Part shown: one piece after another, positions 1-13,731 of the stretch | Layout: the number at the start of each line of letters is the position of its first letter | How positions within the stretch are numbered: position 1 is the first letter of the stretch | Source: Solenopsis invicta | Taxonomy: Eukaryota > Arthropoda > Insecta > Hymenoptera > Formicidae | DNA: 64,000 nucleotides | NCBI RefSeq assembly: GCF_016802725.1 | Contig: NC_052673.1 | Location: 8,505,037 to 8,569,036 of the forward strand | Direction of reading: 5' to 3' | Program-made: the position numbers and the translations under genes | The notes under the pieces: generated by a model | Told to the model about the DNA's origin: nothing | Seen by the model: the letters and a program-made list of their open reading frames with translations, nothing else | Database searches by the model: none

Positions 1-339
1 TGTTTTATAATAAACAAGGTTTGAAGACTCATCTTGACTACATCCAATTTCAAATTTTTTTTTAACCACTGAACGCATAATCTAATAATGAATTTTCTGC
101 AAAAGAGATTTAACCCCAAAAATAATAAGTTTATGGTGGTATTAACTACACGCGTTTATTAATGTAGCAGAAATATCGCTACCTCATGTTAGGAACCTAT
201 CCCATAATAGGCGGCTTTACCCTAATATAAAAAATTAATAGCAAAATGTGCCTTTAAATAAATGAGTTATGTAGAGAATAAAAAACGATTAAAATTTACA
301 TTACATTCTACTGCAACGTGATGATAAAATATTATTTAG

Positions 340-3300
340 GATGGACCGGAGATCTTTGTGACGTACCGATCTGCCGCAAAGGTTGTGATCCTCTTCAAGG
401 CTACTGTCGGCGACCAGGAGAATGTCGTTGCAAATTAGGTTTCTACGGCGATCTGTGCGATAAATGCGTGGCTTTACCGGGATGTCAGCATGGAAGGTAT
501 AATCATTCATTTAATTTCAGACACGATGAAATGCACTTTAAAGTGTAATTAAATTTTTTTTTATCAAAGTAAAACGTTTTTATAAAAATTCTTACAAAAA
601 ATTTGGACTACGTTTAACGAAAAGTATACATATTTCCTTTTATTGTGCAAAATCAAATCAATTAGATATATTATATGATTATATTATATCAATTAGATAT
701 TAATTTCATGATTAAATTATATTTTTATTTAATTATTACTATAAATTAAGTTGATTACGTTAAATACACGTTAAGCAAATTTATAAAAGCGAAATTTAAT
801 TTAGTACGTAACGCAATTTAATTATTTTAATTACTTTATGACTCTTTGTGTCTTTTAGCGTAAATAATGGATCGTTAATTTATGTCATTGGTATATCATT
901 AAAGTTCTTACTTTGTTCTATTTTTCAGCTGTTTACTTTTATAAAGTCTTTTCAAATTAAATGAGATTTATTATTTTTATCATTAATTTAATTATTTTTA
1001 TTCGAAAAGTATATTTTCAGATTTCAGGTACATTTCTTTTCTGTATAAGTCGAGCGCAAAGATCGAACATTATTTATATTCGCGTTAGAGAAGATTAAAC
1101 CCTCCACTAAGCCATCATCGATCTCTCTTACGTTCGATAAATCCATAACAATTATACTAGATAACGATGTAGCACCCACGCGGCTATAATACGGCACAAT
1201 TTATCATGCCGCGCACGTACGATATAAATTGAACGCCGCTTGAATAACAACAGCCCATATCGGCTTTGCTTTCACCTTGGGTGAGCGAACGAGCCTAATT
1301 TCCGTGTAACACGAAACGCTTCCTTGCTTGGAGCAGTCTCCCTCGATCATCGATCGATCTCATTCGATAGACGGACAGAGACTTGACGTTGGGATTTTCA
1401 CTTTCAGGTGTAACGTGAGCTTCGAGTGCTCCTGCGATCCAGGTTGGAAAGGCATGTTCTGCACCGAGCCCATTTGCGCGCCCGATTGCCTCTCCAGTCA
1501 GGGTTACTGCGAGAAACCCGGCGAATGCAGGTGATTAATCTTGCAATGCCTTCTTACGCGTATCACGTGCCTGCTCTATACTTTTACAAGGATTTTCAGC
1601 CAGATTGATTTTACATACTGTGAACACTAAAGGGAAACGTATCAAAAACAAATTTTGTAAACTTATTTGCTCTCTTTTATATATATATATATGTTACCCA
1701 TCATTGCCCAATTACAAAACATATGATATTTTTTTTAATGGCACATATTCTGTTACAGTATTACAGAATGTACTGTTATAAAATGATAGATATATTATTG
1801 TAGAATAATAAAGGAACTGAATTATTTAGAGTATTGAAAGAAATATTGAAAGAGCATTTTATAAATATAAAGATGTAGAATAGTAACGCGAGACATACTG
1901 AAGACATAACTGAAAAATATTGGCTGCAATAAAAAGTAACATAAATTTTAGAATCTCTTCGGGATTCACAGATGTGCCGAAAAGAGAGAACTCAGAGCCT
2001 GATGCATTCTTACTTTCAGATGTCGTTTAGGTTGGCAAGGCCCTAAGTGCAAACAATGCGCGGTTCTGCCGGGTTGCGCCCACGGGACCTGTCAAGGGCC
2101 CCTCGAGTGTCGATGTGATCCGGGTTGGACCGGACTACTTTGTCAAACACGTGAGTTTATTCTCGAGAGTAAATAGAAGAGAAACTCTTCCCAGAATAAA
2201 CGGAAACGTGACTATCAACGAGAATCATCCTATTTTTTTCTTCTATTCGAATAGAGAGCTAAAGAGAGAGCCGGAATCTTTTCCAACATGTACATACACA
2301 AGATCCTTTGCTGACCGACTTTGGCAACGTACAAAAAAATATATACATTGTGACGCGCAAGACTTGTCCTAAAAAAAATACTGTCTTAAGTCACGTATGT
2401 TTGCTGATGAACAATCTTCTCTTCGGACCGCTAGAAATGTTGTTTTTTCTTTTCAAAATCTCTCGGAAAGATGGACAAATAAGTGTTGCATTTACTTTCT
2501 TAGGGTTGCGTTTTTTAAAAATTGAAAAACAATATTTTTTTTTAAACAAAATCTAGTATACATATATACACATTAAAATAATTGAAGAATTTTTCTTAAG
2601 AAAACTTTCTAATCTAGAAATTTTACAACTAATTGTAAGCTAAGGCTTAAAATAGTTGTATAATGTAATTATAAATAAAGTTATTAGTTTTCTATTGTAT
2701 AATTATATGTATATCAATAAGTCTTTCTGATCTTTAAAACACACTATTTCTTCACGTAATTTTTAAAAATTAGATTTTAATTAGTAAATATAAAAGACAA
2801 TCACACTAAAAATTATTTCCATTTTAACGTGGTTGAATTATTTAAACACACTTTCCCATTAATTTAATATTATTAGTATTAGGTTCAAGCATTAATATCA
2901 AGAATAATAACGTTATACACTATAATATTATAATATGTGTATCTTTTAACTATATTATAAATATCCTCTCTTCTTTTATTTTAATTATATTTATAGTTTT
3001 AAAGGTTAAAAAAAATCGGTTTTCTCCATTTTTTCGCTGATTTAAAAAAATTTTTTTAAGGGTAGAAAAATTTATTTAAAAAATTTATGTGTTTGTAATA
3101 ATATAATAATATAGCTAAAACGCCACATTTACAGCGATCTGCGCGCAAGGATGCAGCCGGGAACACGGCGGTTGCAGACGGCCAGGCACATGTAGATGCC
3201 GCGTCGGTTGGACGGGACCCAATTGCACTGAATGCGTACCATATCCAGGATGTGTGCATGGATCGTGTAAACGACCATGGGAATGTCGATGCGAACCTGG

Positions 3301-4969
3301 CTGGGCCGGTGATCTGTGTAACGAAAAGCTCACTTACTGCGATGAGCATCCTAATACTTGTCGAAATAACGCTACTTGCATCAGCATGACTCATGAGGAT
3401 GGCGATTACAGGTGAGATAGAACAAATTTCTATTGCAGTTTGTAAAACGATATGAATAGTAATTGCAATCTGTAGACTTATGTTCAAAGTGATATTGCGT
3501 CACTTTATTAATTATAATTAATAGTAATCTTTTATTACATTATAACTATATGTATTTATTTTTATTATATTATATTTATAGTTTTAAAGGCTTAAAAAAA
3601 AACTGGTTTTTTTCCGCGAATTTTTTGGGTTTTTTTCCCCAAGGATAGAAAAATTCATTGCAAAACTTCATGTGGGTTTGTAAAACATTTGCTTTCTTCC
3701 TAAAGAAAATGATTGCGTACATTTAATGGAAGTTAAATATAATTAATACATTATATCGCAGACGGTACAAAAATCTGAAAAATGTAACAACGTCAAAGAT
3801 ATATCCTTATGATGTCTTTTGTGCTGTCAAAAACGTTAAGCAATACAATTACCATCAAAGAATTACAAGAAATACGTTATGGATAAGTATAATACAATGT
3901 TATTAAAATACCGCGTAAAAGAAGTGACTTCGAGATAGCGCTTTTTAAAGTTTGAAACTTTTATAGCGCGCTAATATTTACTGCTGTCACGGAATAACGT
4001 GATTTATTAACTTTAGATTGGTTTTTTGTGACAGCAGTAAATATGAGTACGCTATAAAATTAAATTGAAAAGTGTTGTTATACCATGGGTGACCTCGCCA
4101 GTACCAAAGTCATCCTATTTTACGGTATATGATTTTTTAACCCTTCACTACACTTATTTTTGAGTTCGTAACTCAACATTTTGGTTCGTGAGACAGAGAA
4201 AAAATAGAAAGAAAAATAATACAAAAATAAGATTAAATAACTTCCTGGATCATATTAATATGAACATTAAAATTATGTAACATGTCACATTAAAAATAAC
4301 AATTTTCTGGTTTTTCAGCAATTTAAGAAAAGCAATTTTTTAAAGCTATATTTATATTTATTATAGTGCAAATTAATTACACATATTTTTCTTTATAAAA
4401 AGAAATAATAATAGAAGATGTAATACTTTATTATTCTTTTTAGATTTCTAAATAAAATTTGTTGAAATTAAACAAATTAATTATTTGATTGCTTGTAATA
4501 TTTAATTTGAATTAAATATTATAAGTATTATATTTATAATTACATAAAATTTGTGTTACAATTCACATTGTTATGGCTACGTTTATAATATATATATTTT
4601 TAATATTAGAAAATATCGTCTGTGTGCATTTTTCGCAGATGCATCTGTCCCTTGGGCTACATGGGTCGACAATGCCAGATAAAAACTATGATACCATCCA
4701 TGGAATTGATACCACCGATGTCCGTCACTACTATGGAATTATCGCAAGACGTTCAAGGTCTTGCGGACAAACCGAGTATCGAGGAAACCTCGAACGAGGA
4801 TAAGCGCGGAGAAAAACCTCCTAATGAAGAACAGACCGCGGAACCTCTCGGACCCATCGTGATCACGGATCCACCGACCAGTACCACTGTATCGAATCCA
4901 GCCGCCACTGCGGGAAAATGGCCAACGGAAGCGGCAACGACTGAAAGAGACGACGAAAACGAGACATAA
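340..4969 (+). CDS. Delta/DLK-like tandem EGF-repeat protein, 3' part (five exons)
   Basis: Coding exons read 340-496, 1408-1530, 2020-2150, 3135-3411 and 4639-4969. Each is bounded by AG and GT, and the frame stays open across all joins (338 residues plus TAA). The product holds one partial and seven complete EGF modules. Six form three tandem copies of a pair: a module of the type CxxGC...GxCxxPGxCxCxxGWxGxxC, then one of the type CxxxPGCxHGxC...CxCxPGWxGxxC. This pair is what follows the DSL domain in Delta/Jagged and opens DLK1. A single ordinary EGF with a Tyr-Arg-Cys stretch follows. The last exon adds about 97 residues rich in Pro, Thr and Glu, ending DDENET, with no hydrophobic segment. 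The signal peptide and any DSL domain would lie left of the window. The family suggests an extracellular Notch-pathway or adhesion role (inferred). The missing membrane anchor suggests a secreted form or an alternative 3' end. It could also be a DSL-less insect ligand-like gene. Confidence 0.85.
2984..3098 (+). repeat. intronic direct repeat, copy 1 (left of EGF exon 4)
   Basis: This 115-base stretch, starting ATTATATTTATAGTTTTAAA and ending near TTATGTGTTTGTAA, recurs with divergence at 3568-3682. It lies in the intron just upstream of the exon starting at 3135. Confidence 0.7.
3568..3682 (+). repeat. intronic direct repeat, copy 2 (right of EGF exon 4)
   Basis: Second copy of the repeat at 2984-3098, in the same orientation. 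It shares the opening ATTATATTTATAGTTTTAAA, a central A-run then T-rich tract, GATAGAAAAATT-type sequence and the closing GTTTGTAA. The two copies bracket the exon at 3135-3411. Confidence 0.7.
3961..4057. repeat. MITE-like hairpin in the last intron of the EGF gene
   Basis: Positions 3961-3990 (with TACTGCTGTCAC at the inner end) are the near-perfect reverse complement of 4028-4057 (GTGACAGCAGTA at the inner end). The loop is about 37 bases. The arms mismatch only in the GCGCG/GTACG section. No protein is encoded. A short non-autonomous DNA transposon is the simplest reading. Confidence 0.6.
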
Positions 4970-5331
4970 AATTGAATAATCGCATGAACGTTAATTTATT
5001 TATTTATTTTCTTACTTATTTATTTCTTTATTTATTTAAAGCCGTGCTCAAGCAAGATTACTCCGAAAAAGTAATCCGATTCCTGTTCTCATAACATAAA
5101 TATATTTAAAAAATGTATATTGTGTTAAAAGAAATTGTTATTTTATCATATTAACTTGTTAAATTTAATATACTTGATCAATTCAACGGTTAATTTATAA
5201 TTATGAAATACGTATGCACATCTATATGATTATTTGTGATTGAAGATATCTATTGGAATAGAAACGAGAATTTTAGCTCTTTCAGCTTTTTTTTACTGTC
5301 TTTTCTTTTATTACTTTTTACTCTTATTATT

Positions 5332-5414
5332 AATAAAATATCAAATGAAACGGCGGAAATATATTTTATAATTATTTTCTTTCTGAGAATTATTTATCAA
5401 TCTTCTAAAATAAA
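5332..5414 (+). promoter_or_regulatory. candidate polyadenylation signals for the EGF gene
   Basis: AATAAA occurs at 5332-5337 and again at 5409-5414, 360-450 bases after the TAA at 4967-4969. The motif is common by chance in DNA this AT-rich, so the choice between them, or of another site, is open. Confidence 0.3.
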
Positions 5415-5622
5415 AACTTGTAACCCATGAATTGAAGAACGTTTATTCTATCTATTGAATTTCTTCGCCATTGTGTAGGCGAGATCCTGGAACACGATCT
5501 AGATTGGCGAAACAAGGATTTTCGAGAAAGCTGTCCGACTATCTCTGGAACCAATTATTGCTACGTCCAGTAGACGTAAGTAGGATGTAAGACGCAAGAT
5601 ACCTGAAGTGTATCCTACGATT

Positions 5623-5670
5623 GAGAAGAAGAGAGAGAGAAAGAGAGAAAGAGAGAAAAAAGAGAGAGAC
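5623..5670 (+). repeat. GA-rich microsatellite
   Basis: Run of GAGA/GAAA units ending in GAGAGACACACG. Simple sequence with no coding potential. Confidence 0.8.
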
Positions 5671-6968
5671 ACACGAGTCCGCGCCTGGGTAACATAAACC
5701 GCTCTCGAAGTTACGCTTCAGTGATCACACGTTCGATTCGATCCCTCGATTGTGCGTGTGCATGTGCCGTTTTACAGATATGCCGCTGCGATCGGCTTCC
5801 CACATAATCGAGCGCACAGCCAGGAGAGTTACATGCATCGCTTACGTAATCCAACGTCGACTGCATTTCTCCCTCCATTTCGCCGGATAAAAGGACGTTC
5901 GTGGAATACGTGAGAAACCGAATATCGAAGTGCGATGTATTTGCTTCTGCATTCAGAAAATAATATCTACCATCCATCATTCGTTTTCTATCTTTGCAAT
6001 GTAATTTTCTCAATTTCATGTTATAATATTTACATAAAATTAAGCAAACTAGTAGTTCAGAGCTGAAATTTTAAATATAATAATTAATTGTTAACATTCC
6101 TGTATAAAAAATCGATAGAAAGTGCTAGAAATAGATTCAAACTTTACTGACGTTTTATCAATTTTATAATAAAATTATCGTTTTAATCAAACTCACTATT
6201 ACTCACAGGCTACAATAAAGGAATAATTTATTTTTACTGTTTTTTTATGAATATCTTATTTAAATAATAAAATATATAAATTAATATAAACGTATTTTTC
6301 GACACAACTTGTCGAATTAATTCAATTAAAAAATTACGATTTGCTATAAATATATATAAGAAATATAAAAATAATTGTATGTAAAAAACAAAATCTCTAA
6401 AATTAATGTGAATACTGAAAACATGATTTAATCATTTAATTATATACTAAATAACATAAAAAGTAATAACCAATCTGATATTTACGCAAAAACACGATAG
6501 GACTATAAATTTGTTTCTTATTTAATTCTATCAGACTTTTTAAACAGAGATGTTAACGTTATTTAACGAGTAAAGGTTATCGGATTTCACGAGAGTTTCT
6601 ATTTCCTTTTCACTCTTGCATTTTTCTGTGAGATTTAATAAGCATTTATTTATAAGATAACTTGACAGACAACGAGCGCAGATTATAAAGTTTACATATA
6701 TCATACGTTTGATTGGTGATTGCAGGTCTCATACTCATGCACAGGGTGACTTCGCAAATCAACATTTCGTCTATAAATTTTTCGAACAATTTGAAATCGC
6801 AACTTCTTTTCGATACAATGTAAAAAAAATGATTATTTCTCGAAAGCTACTAACTTTCTAAATATTTTTATAATTAAATGCTTGTATATAAATTAAACAC
6901 CATAATACAAATATTCTAGAATATTTTAAAATATTCGTGCACTATAATGTATTGTTAGAGTAATTATT

Positions 6969-7077
6969 GCAGCAAATAAGATGACATTATAAGGAGTTTT
7001 ATTGGCAACTTATTGACGTTGGAGACATCATTAAGGCATCTTTAAAACACTATTTGGCGTCATCTTGTTTGTTGGGA
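6969..7077. mobile_element. MITE-like element with AAGATGAC inverted ends
   Basis: Left end GCAGCAAATAAGATGAC and right end GTCATCTTGTTTGTTGGGA are inverted copies with a few mismatches, enclosing about 70 bases without coding capacity. The CAGCAAA-type start resembles the element beginning at 16875. This is a non-autonomous DNA transposon by structure; the superfamily is unknown. Confidence 0.6.
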
Positions 7078-9532
7078 TAAATACTTCTAAATAAATTAAA
7101 TATAATTAATTTTCTTGAAATTATAAACTTTTTCTTTCACACACACAGTAAACTTCATTTAAAATTAAACTTTTTTAATATTTACTAGTTACGTACTTTC
7201 ACCTTTAATTTCTTTTTTAAAGAAGAAGCTATCTTAAAGGGAAAGCTTATAATTTAGAAGTAATCGATTCAATAAGGATACGAAAGATTAATGAAAAACG
7301 TCGTTATTAAGTAAAAATTCAATTCTCAAAAATTTGATAGTAAAGACAAGAGTTTATAGAACACCCCGTATATTGAAGTTACCACGAAGAATGATTCGAT
7401 CCACTCTCCTTTATGATCGATCGATTAGCCTCCGGGTATCGAGATTAGACCTACCGATTCCGCATCTTTTGTTGCACATTTCAGCGATAGAACCAATATC
7501 GATAAAGTAACTTTCTACACCGTTGCCTTACACACATACTTAAAATGCAACAGCGTGTTGCTATTTTCATTCTCTAGTTATACTCGCGGAATGTGGTTCG
7601 GCGCATTTTTCCATCAAATCCACATTCTTACTTATCACTCGCTCATACCAAATTACTAAAAAAATTATTTAACTTTAACATATCAAAATAATGTAAACTT
7701 TTTAAATATTAAATTTTTCTAAATATTGACTATCAGATCAATTTCGTCGTTATTATTATTTTTTTCTTCAATTTTGTAAGACGTTAAATCCTGAACTCCT
7801 TTTTATCGCGGTCATGTTTTACAAGCGGTTCGCACCCAATATTGCCGAGCAACGTGTCGCTGTAATTTCGTATCTGACTATAATGTTTCGTGATAACGAC
7901 ATTTTATGTCGTAAATATGATGTTATTATTAATTTTTGTTTTGCACCTTGACAATACTTAGAGATAAAAACTTGAAGCAATTTAAGTCAACGGTTGTTTT
8001 TAGATAATCTGTGGTCTGTTCCTTGAGCGCCTTCTAATTAAACAGATTGTAACCGCTTTTTTTTAACGTTACTTGTAAAACGCATCGCCTAATGAAGTGT
8101 GCACACTTGGGGAATTATTTTCTTTATAGTTTCACTAATTTAGAATTAATTAGTAGAGAAATAATAATATGCGTAGAACAACAATAAGCGACTGGATAAA
8201 CTACTTGCCCAAACTTATCCATCTTACGGGTAAAATTGGAAAACGATCGTATTTTACAAAAAATGATTTAATCGCGACGCTTAACATAACGGGACAACGA
8301 TCTGTGACAACAGAAATAATTAGCACGCGAGGCTCTCGTCGCTTTGTAAAAGTCTGACGCTGAATGAATGCGGCCGCTTTATTACCACCTTAACTCACGT
8401 ACAGGTATCATAAAAGTCGCTACCGAATGAAAAAACGTCGACGTTAAACGCCCTAACGCTGTTTTGCGGCATGCTTTGTTGAAGTCATGGACATCGTTTA
8501 CATCAACGTATCAGCAATTGCTCTCGCAAGCTGAGAAATAAATATAAAGAATTTAAATGGGTAACATAATAACTTATATAACAGAACGCCCCTTCTATCA
8601 TAAATTTTTTATTTCGGTAAGCTAATAAAGCATTCATTATTTGTAAATTGTTATATGATAATAAAGTTCAAGTACATAAATATATGTTTCAAATAAAAGT
8701 TTTTTTAAATTCTTTCCAAGATGGAAAAATTTATTTTATTCTAAATTTATATTAATGTGGAAAAAACTAGTTTTATCGTTTTCATATTTTAATGAGAAAA
8801 AAAATAGGGAACGAGGAAAAAATGTGAAAAGCTATACTTAATAACGACAAAAATATGAAAATATAAAAATGTAAAAATGATAGTACCAGTTTTTCCCTTA
8901 CTGATACAAAATATATGGCGTTAAGTCAAATATAACGTCACAAGACATGTGTGCGTAATACAAATTTTCTTCATTCCATTAATTATAAAATTGTATTTCT
9001 TTTATAATCATACATTCTAATTTAGAAACACATATATGAATAATGATTGCAATATAAATATATCACTGCCAGAAATACTTCCCTGATACTCGTTACCAAT
9101 TATAAATGCTGTTGCGTCATAACTGGCACGTGCGTAATAAAGGATTAACTATCTTGAAATACATAGAGTTAATGTTCATTCGCAATATTCGTCACGCAGT
9201 TAAATTTGTGCGCGTGCTGGCAGACAATATAACGAGGTAGCCGGGAAATATAGTAAAATAATACGTAACCATTATCCTCGTAATATAACGTGCTTGAGAA
9301 TGCCGCGCCTAAAAAGTTTCTTGATTTTCTGTTCTTGATAATCGCGAAATCATCGAAAAATAAACGCCATCGAGAATGTGAAAGCCGCACTTTTAGTTCC
9401 AAAGCTACTTATTCTGTCTTTTATAAATAATTAATCCCTGTTATGTACGTACAAGTAATTTAATCAAGATTGAAATGCATTTCCAGTTGTCATATGTATG
9501 TTATTATCTCAAATGAATAATAAATAAACAAT

Positions 9533-9598
9533 GAAGTTAGAAATATCACTTTTAACTTATTTAAAAAAAAAAGAGTTAAAAATGATATTTCTAATTTC
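9533..9598. repeat. short hairpin
   Basis: GAAGTTAGAAATATCACTTT on the left pairs with AAAATGATATTTCTAATTTC on the right, giving arms of about 26 bases around an A-rich loop of about 14. It could be a mini-foldback element; no function can be assigned. Confidence 0.6.
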
Positions 9599-10930
9599 TT
9601 TGTTTTATTAAACTTATATCAATATGGTAGATTCTGAGATTTTCCGAGATTAACGTGTATTAAGCTACCCTTAAGTCGTTAGTTATACGTGGGAACAAGA
9701 TTGAAAGATACAAGAGTGCATCGAGTAAATCGATGACGCGATCGGCCGGCTGCTTCTAGAGCGAAACGACCCAGATTCTACCGTATGTGCGCCTGTAATA
9801 AGATTGGTATTACATCAGAAAGCAATATACTCGTATAAGAGCATGTATATTTACCATCACTCAGAGCAATATCTTCAAGACGCATCCGCAAACTGATGCG
9901 CTCAAAAACGTCTGAAGAGTTCTAAGTCTTTGAAATTTCACAGGTTTAAATATTGTAATAATAATTAGTTTTACAAATATACAAAACTTAACGAATAAAA
10001 TATATTACGTGATTCCTCTTTATACTTCATATTCGCTTTTTATATTTAATATTTATAATTTTATTATTTTATTCCAAACAGATAACGTAGATGTTTCAAA
10101 TTACCTTATTTTTTTGAGACTTTTAGCTTTGTGTTTATAATAGTTAACAGATAAAATGTATCTTAATCAGCAATTTATTATTATTGCAATTTATTATTAT
10201 TTTCTATAAAGTAATACAAGCAGAAACGAGAAGAGAAATTAACAAATCAATTGCATATTAAATAGCGCTCATCAATATTGACACAAATCCATCTTATTTT
10301 CCTATCTGTAAATTCAATGACTTAAAAATTAAAAATTAATGAATGAATAAATTACTTTCAATATTTTTTATTATTTTTTTTTTTTTCATTGTTTTATTAT
10401 TTTCATATTTTCCGCAAAAATCCGATAAAACTTCGATATTCGCTGCATACCACACATACCGCAATACAGTGCAGAGTTAAAAGGAAAATCCGACTTAGCC
10501 GCTTTGCTACAATACTCGGGTCGATTTTCATTACGACAATCGCTCGGAAAGCACGATCAACGGCGTCAGATTGGTGCAATTGCGGATCTGGAATTTTTTT
10601 TTTGATCGCCAATACGAGAACGGCGAAGGGCGAAAGGGAAACAGCTATCGTGAAAGCCCCCCTTCCGCTTAAGCAATCTCGCTTTTCCTGTTCTCCGCCG
10701 TTCCAGAGTACACGCTCGAAATTCCGATCAACATCCGGCGCAGAGAAATATTTGCACAATATTTCCGGACCACGGAAACGAAAAGGACAAGAGAAACATT
10801 TTCCATTTTATAATCATTAATTAAATTAATTAGATTAGATTACTATAAATATTTTATGCATACAGAAAAGGATTGGAAAAATTACACAGTTAAAAATAAT
10901 AATAATAACCATAATAATAATAATATCATA

Positions 10931-11190
10931 ACGGAACTAGTTATCTTTTGTAGTTTCTTAGACGCATAATCCTGTTTCCAAATTCTTTCATCTCATCGCA
11001 ATTTTGAGAAATTTGCAATTATACAAAGAGACTATTTTCAGGTAATTTGTCACATTACAACTGCGACGTGTAATATGTCGGAATATTTCAAAATCAAGTG
11101 TGTGTGTTCAGATTTTCAACTTATAAAAGGAATTTTTGGTATTGATATAATTAATGAAATATTCATAGTTAAATTCCTCTGTTGCGAGTG
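10931..11190 (+). repeat. diverged interspersed repeat, copy A
   Basis: This stretch aligns by eye with 18870-19140 in the same orientation. Both have a TAGTTAT start, an ATCCNNTTTCNAAATT segment, a CATCNCATC..CAATTNTGANAAATTT segment, a TGTAATAT core and a shared end ATATTCATAGTTAAA. It is probably a transposon fragment of unknown class. Confidence 0.55.
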
Positions 11191-13731
11191 TATTGCGAAG
11201 AAGCTATAAATTACTGACGATTTACCAATTAGCTTTCACCTATATTTCTTTAAACGTAACATTTTTTAGGTCACTGATTACGAAATGGTCTTAAAATATT
11301 CGAGTTTTTGCAAAAATTTTTAACTATAGAAGTCTTTTTTCTTAATACTGAAAATAAACTTAAAATTGACGAATTCAAAATAGCGGATTTAGTACAGTCA
11401 ATGAAAAATTAAACATAAAAAAAATTATAAAATCAGAATATATTATATTACAAATTATTTGTTATATTACATTTGCAATTTGAACAAAAAAGTCACGTTA
11501 ACTTCTTAAAATCGTTAAAATTAATTGACCTAGCGTTTTTAAAAAGGTAATTCATATTCCTGAACTCTACAATTCTATTTGAACGGTCTTTCAAATAAAA
11601 ATATAAAAAAATTTGTTATATCCGTATCTCATTAATATATGATTTAAAAAGAAAGGAACGAGAGAATTTCCAAACTGAACGACCTGTGCTACTCGCAGCA
11701 AAATCTTTCGTTACGATATATCGGAAAGTTCCGACGGGACTTGCCTCTCACGCTTGCATTCGTATACGTGTACGTGTTAGTTGCTCGCAACTAAGCGTTG
11801 CAATGATTAACGAACTCGGTCGCTTCTGTTTCTTAAGTGCACCCTTCACCAGATTCCGCGCGGATGCAGTTGATATCACGTCTATATATCACGCATTAGC
11901 AATAGAACGATAATGTTGTAACGGTTTGCACCGATGGTACTAATGTCAGGTGGACCATCGTGCAAAAGTAATTCTAAAAAGTAAGAGAAATTTTTCAAGT
12001 ATTTTTTTTTTCAAGTTCCTAGTTTACGAAATAATAATCTCAATTTTAAAATTTATAATGGGTAAGTAAAAAATTATAATAAAAACTAGAAGAATTCATA
12101 TCAATTTTATAAATTTAGATGAGATGTGAAATATATTTTTATTTATTTGTTTCTATTGCATTTACATTTATATTTGTCTTTTACTTTGGCGTTAATTAAT
12201 TAATTTGTTTGTTTTTATTAATCAATGGTGGGCTTGAATGAATGTAACAAGTTATTCACGTAGGACGTTTCAAAAGTTTCACGGCTGCTGCGCAGAGACC
12301 CGAAAAATTGCGCGCAATATGCAAGTTAGCATTTACGGCACCGAACTTGTAGTCGGTTTCATGCGTGAAAATTGAGACAAGTATCCGATTGCAACAGCGC
12401 ATAACCCACATATCATCTGTGGGAGGTCAACCGCGTAAACAGAATTATGGCATGCCGATAATAATCAGTCGGAGATATCGAATTGTTAGATTTAGATAAG
12501 TAACTCAAAATCGATTTCGCTTGATATGCGTATAAGTAATGACGAAATAATAAATGAGTTACAGCTACTGTTATAACCTGCTTTTTAACTTGATATATTC
12601 GTTACATCAGTTACAATATTGGTTGCAATAATTATCAGTAAAATAATCACTTAAAAGTTTTTTATTCTATTCTTAGCTTTTTTTGATTTGGAGAATTATT
12701 AATCTTCCACCTGTATATGCTTTTTTGGCACTTATAGTCTGTACATATAAATTTGTCACGTCAAACATTACTTTTCCTACCTTAGAGTATTAAAAAAATC
12801 TAAAAAAATTCATGGAATATCTGACAACATTGCAGTTGACGATTTTATAAGTATTTTTATGAGGATTATTTAATAAATATTTTTTAAAAATAAACTTTGA
12901 ACGTAAATAAAAAAAAACAAATTGCTATTTTATGTCGGATGCTTCAGACTCGCGTAGAACAGACGGAGAATTAACGTCTGTTTTCCTTTTTCTTACTTTT
13001 TCTAGCGTAAATATTTCAAATCAAATTTAAAAAAAAAAAACGTCGAGAAAGAGAGAGCGCAAGCTTAAATGGAGTAATCTCGTTTTTTTCTGCAAAAAAA
13101 CCTTTTGTTTTCTGTAAAAGTTTAACGTTTCTGTGATAAAAGCTAAAAATGGAAAAGTAAATATTCATAATACGATCATATTTTACGCAGTAAAATGTAC
13201 TTTGTTATCGCAAACATTAAAAAGTTATTTCTGTATTTACGATCGAGCGAGTTGCATAAAAATCAACAAGACCTGCATTAAACGATAGATTCAAAGAGTT
13301 GAAAAAACATATAAAAAATTATAGGTTTTAAAGGGCATAATGTATTTTTTCAATATATTTTAAATTGCAAAATTGCATAACGCACTCGATTTATAATCAT
13401 TATTATTAATAAAACCTGTTTAATCTATGCAGACTATTTTACAAAAATCGCACGTTTTTCATCAGGCCTGATACATCCTGTTACAGTTGATTGAAGTGAT
13501 AAGGAAGTCTTCTGAGATTTATTGTACGAAAGTAGTCATTAGCGATAAATAAAATATAATTTTTTTACACGTTCAAGTTTCTCAAAAACAAAAACGTAAC
13601 AAATTTGCATTTCGTTATTACACCGTGTCTTTATATGTATATAAGTATAAAAACATGATAAGGTGCTCAAGTAATAATTTGAACGAATAAGTGACCGACG
13701 CCACTGCATCACAAAACTAGTACTTGCGATT

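Noticed and set aside
5711..6019. 102-codon minus-strand open frame in a GC-richer patch after the EGF gene
   Set aside because: No family resemblance; internal acceptor- and donor-like motifs give several conflicting models.
10389..10820. Overlapping open frames of 143 codons (+) and 118 codons (-), the latter with two hydrophobic stretches
   Set aside because: Neither resembles a known family, both cover the same GC-richer patch, and no splice context supports one over the other; more likely non-coding.
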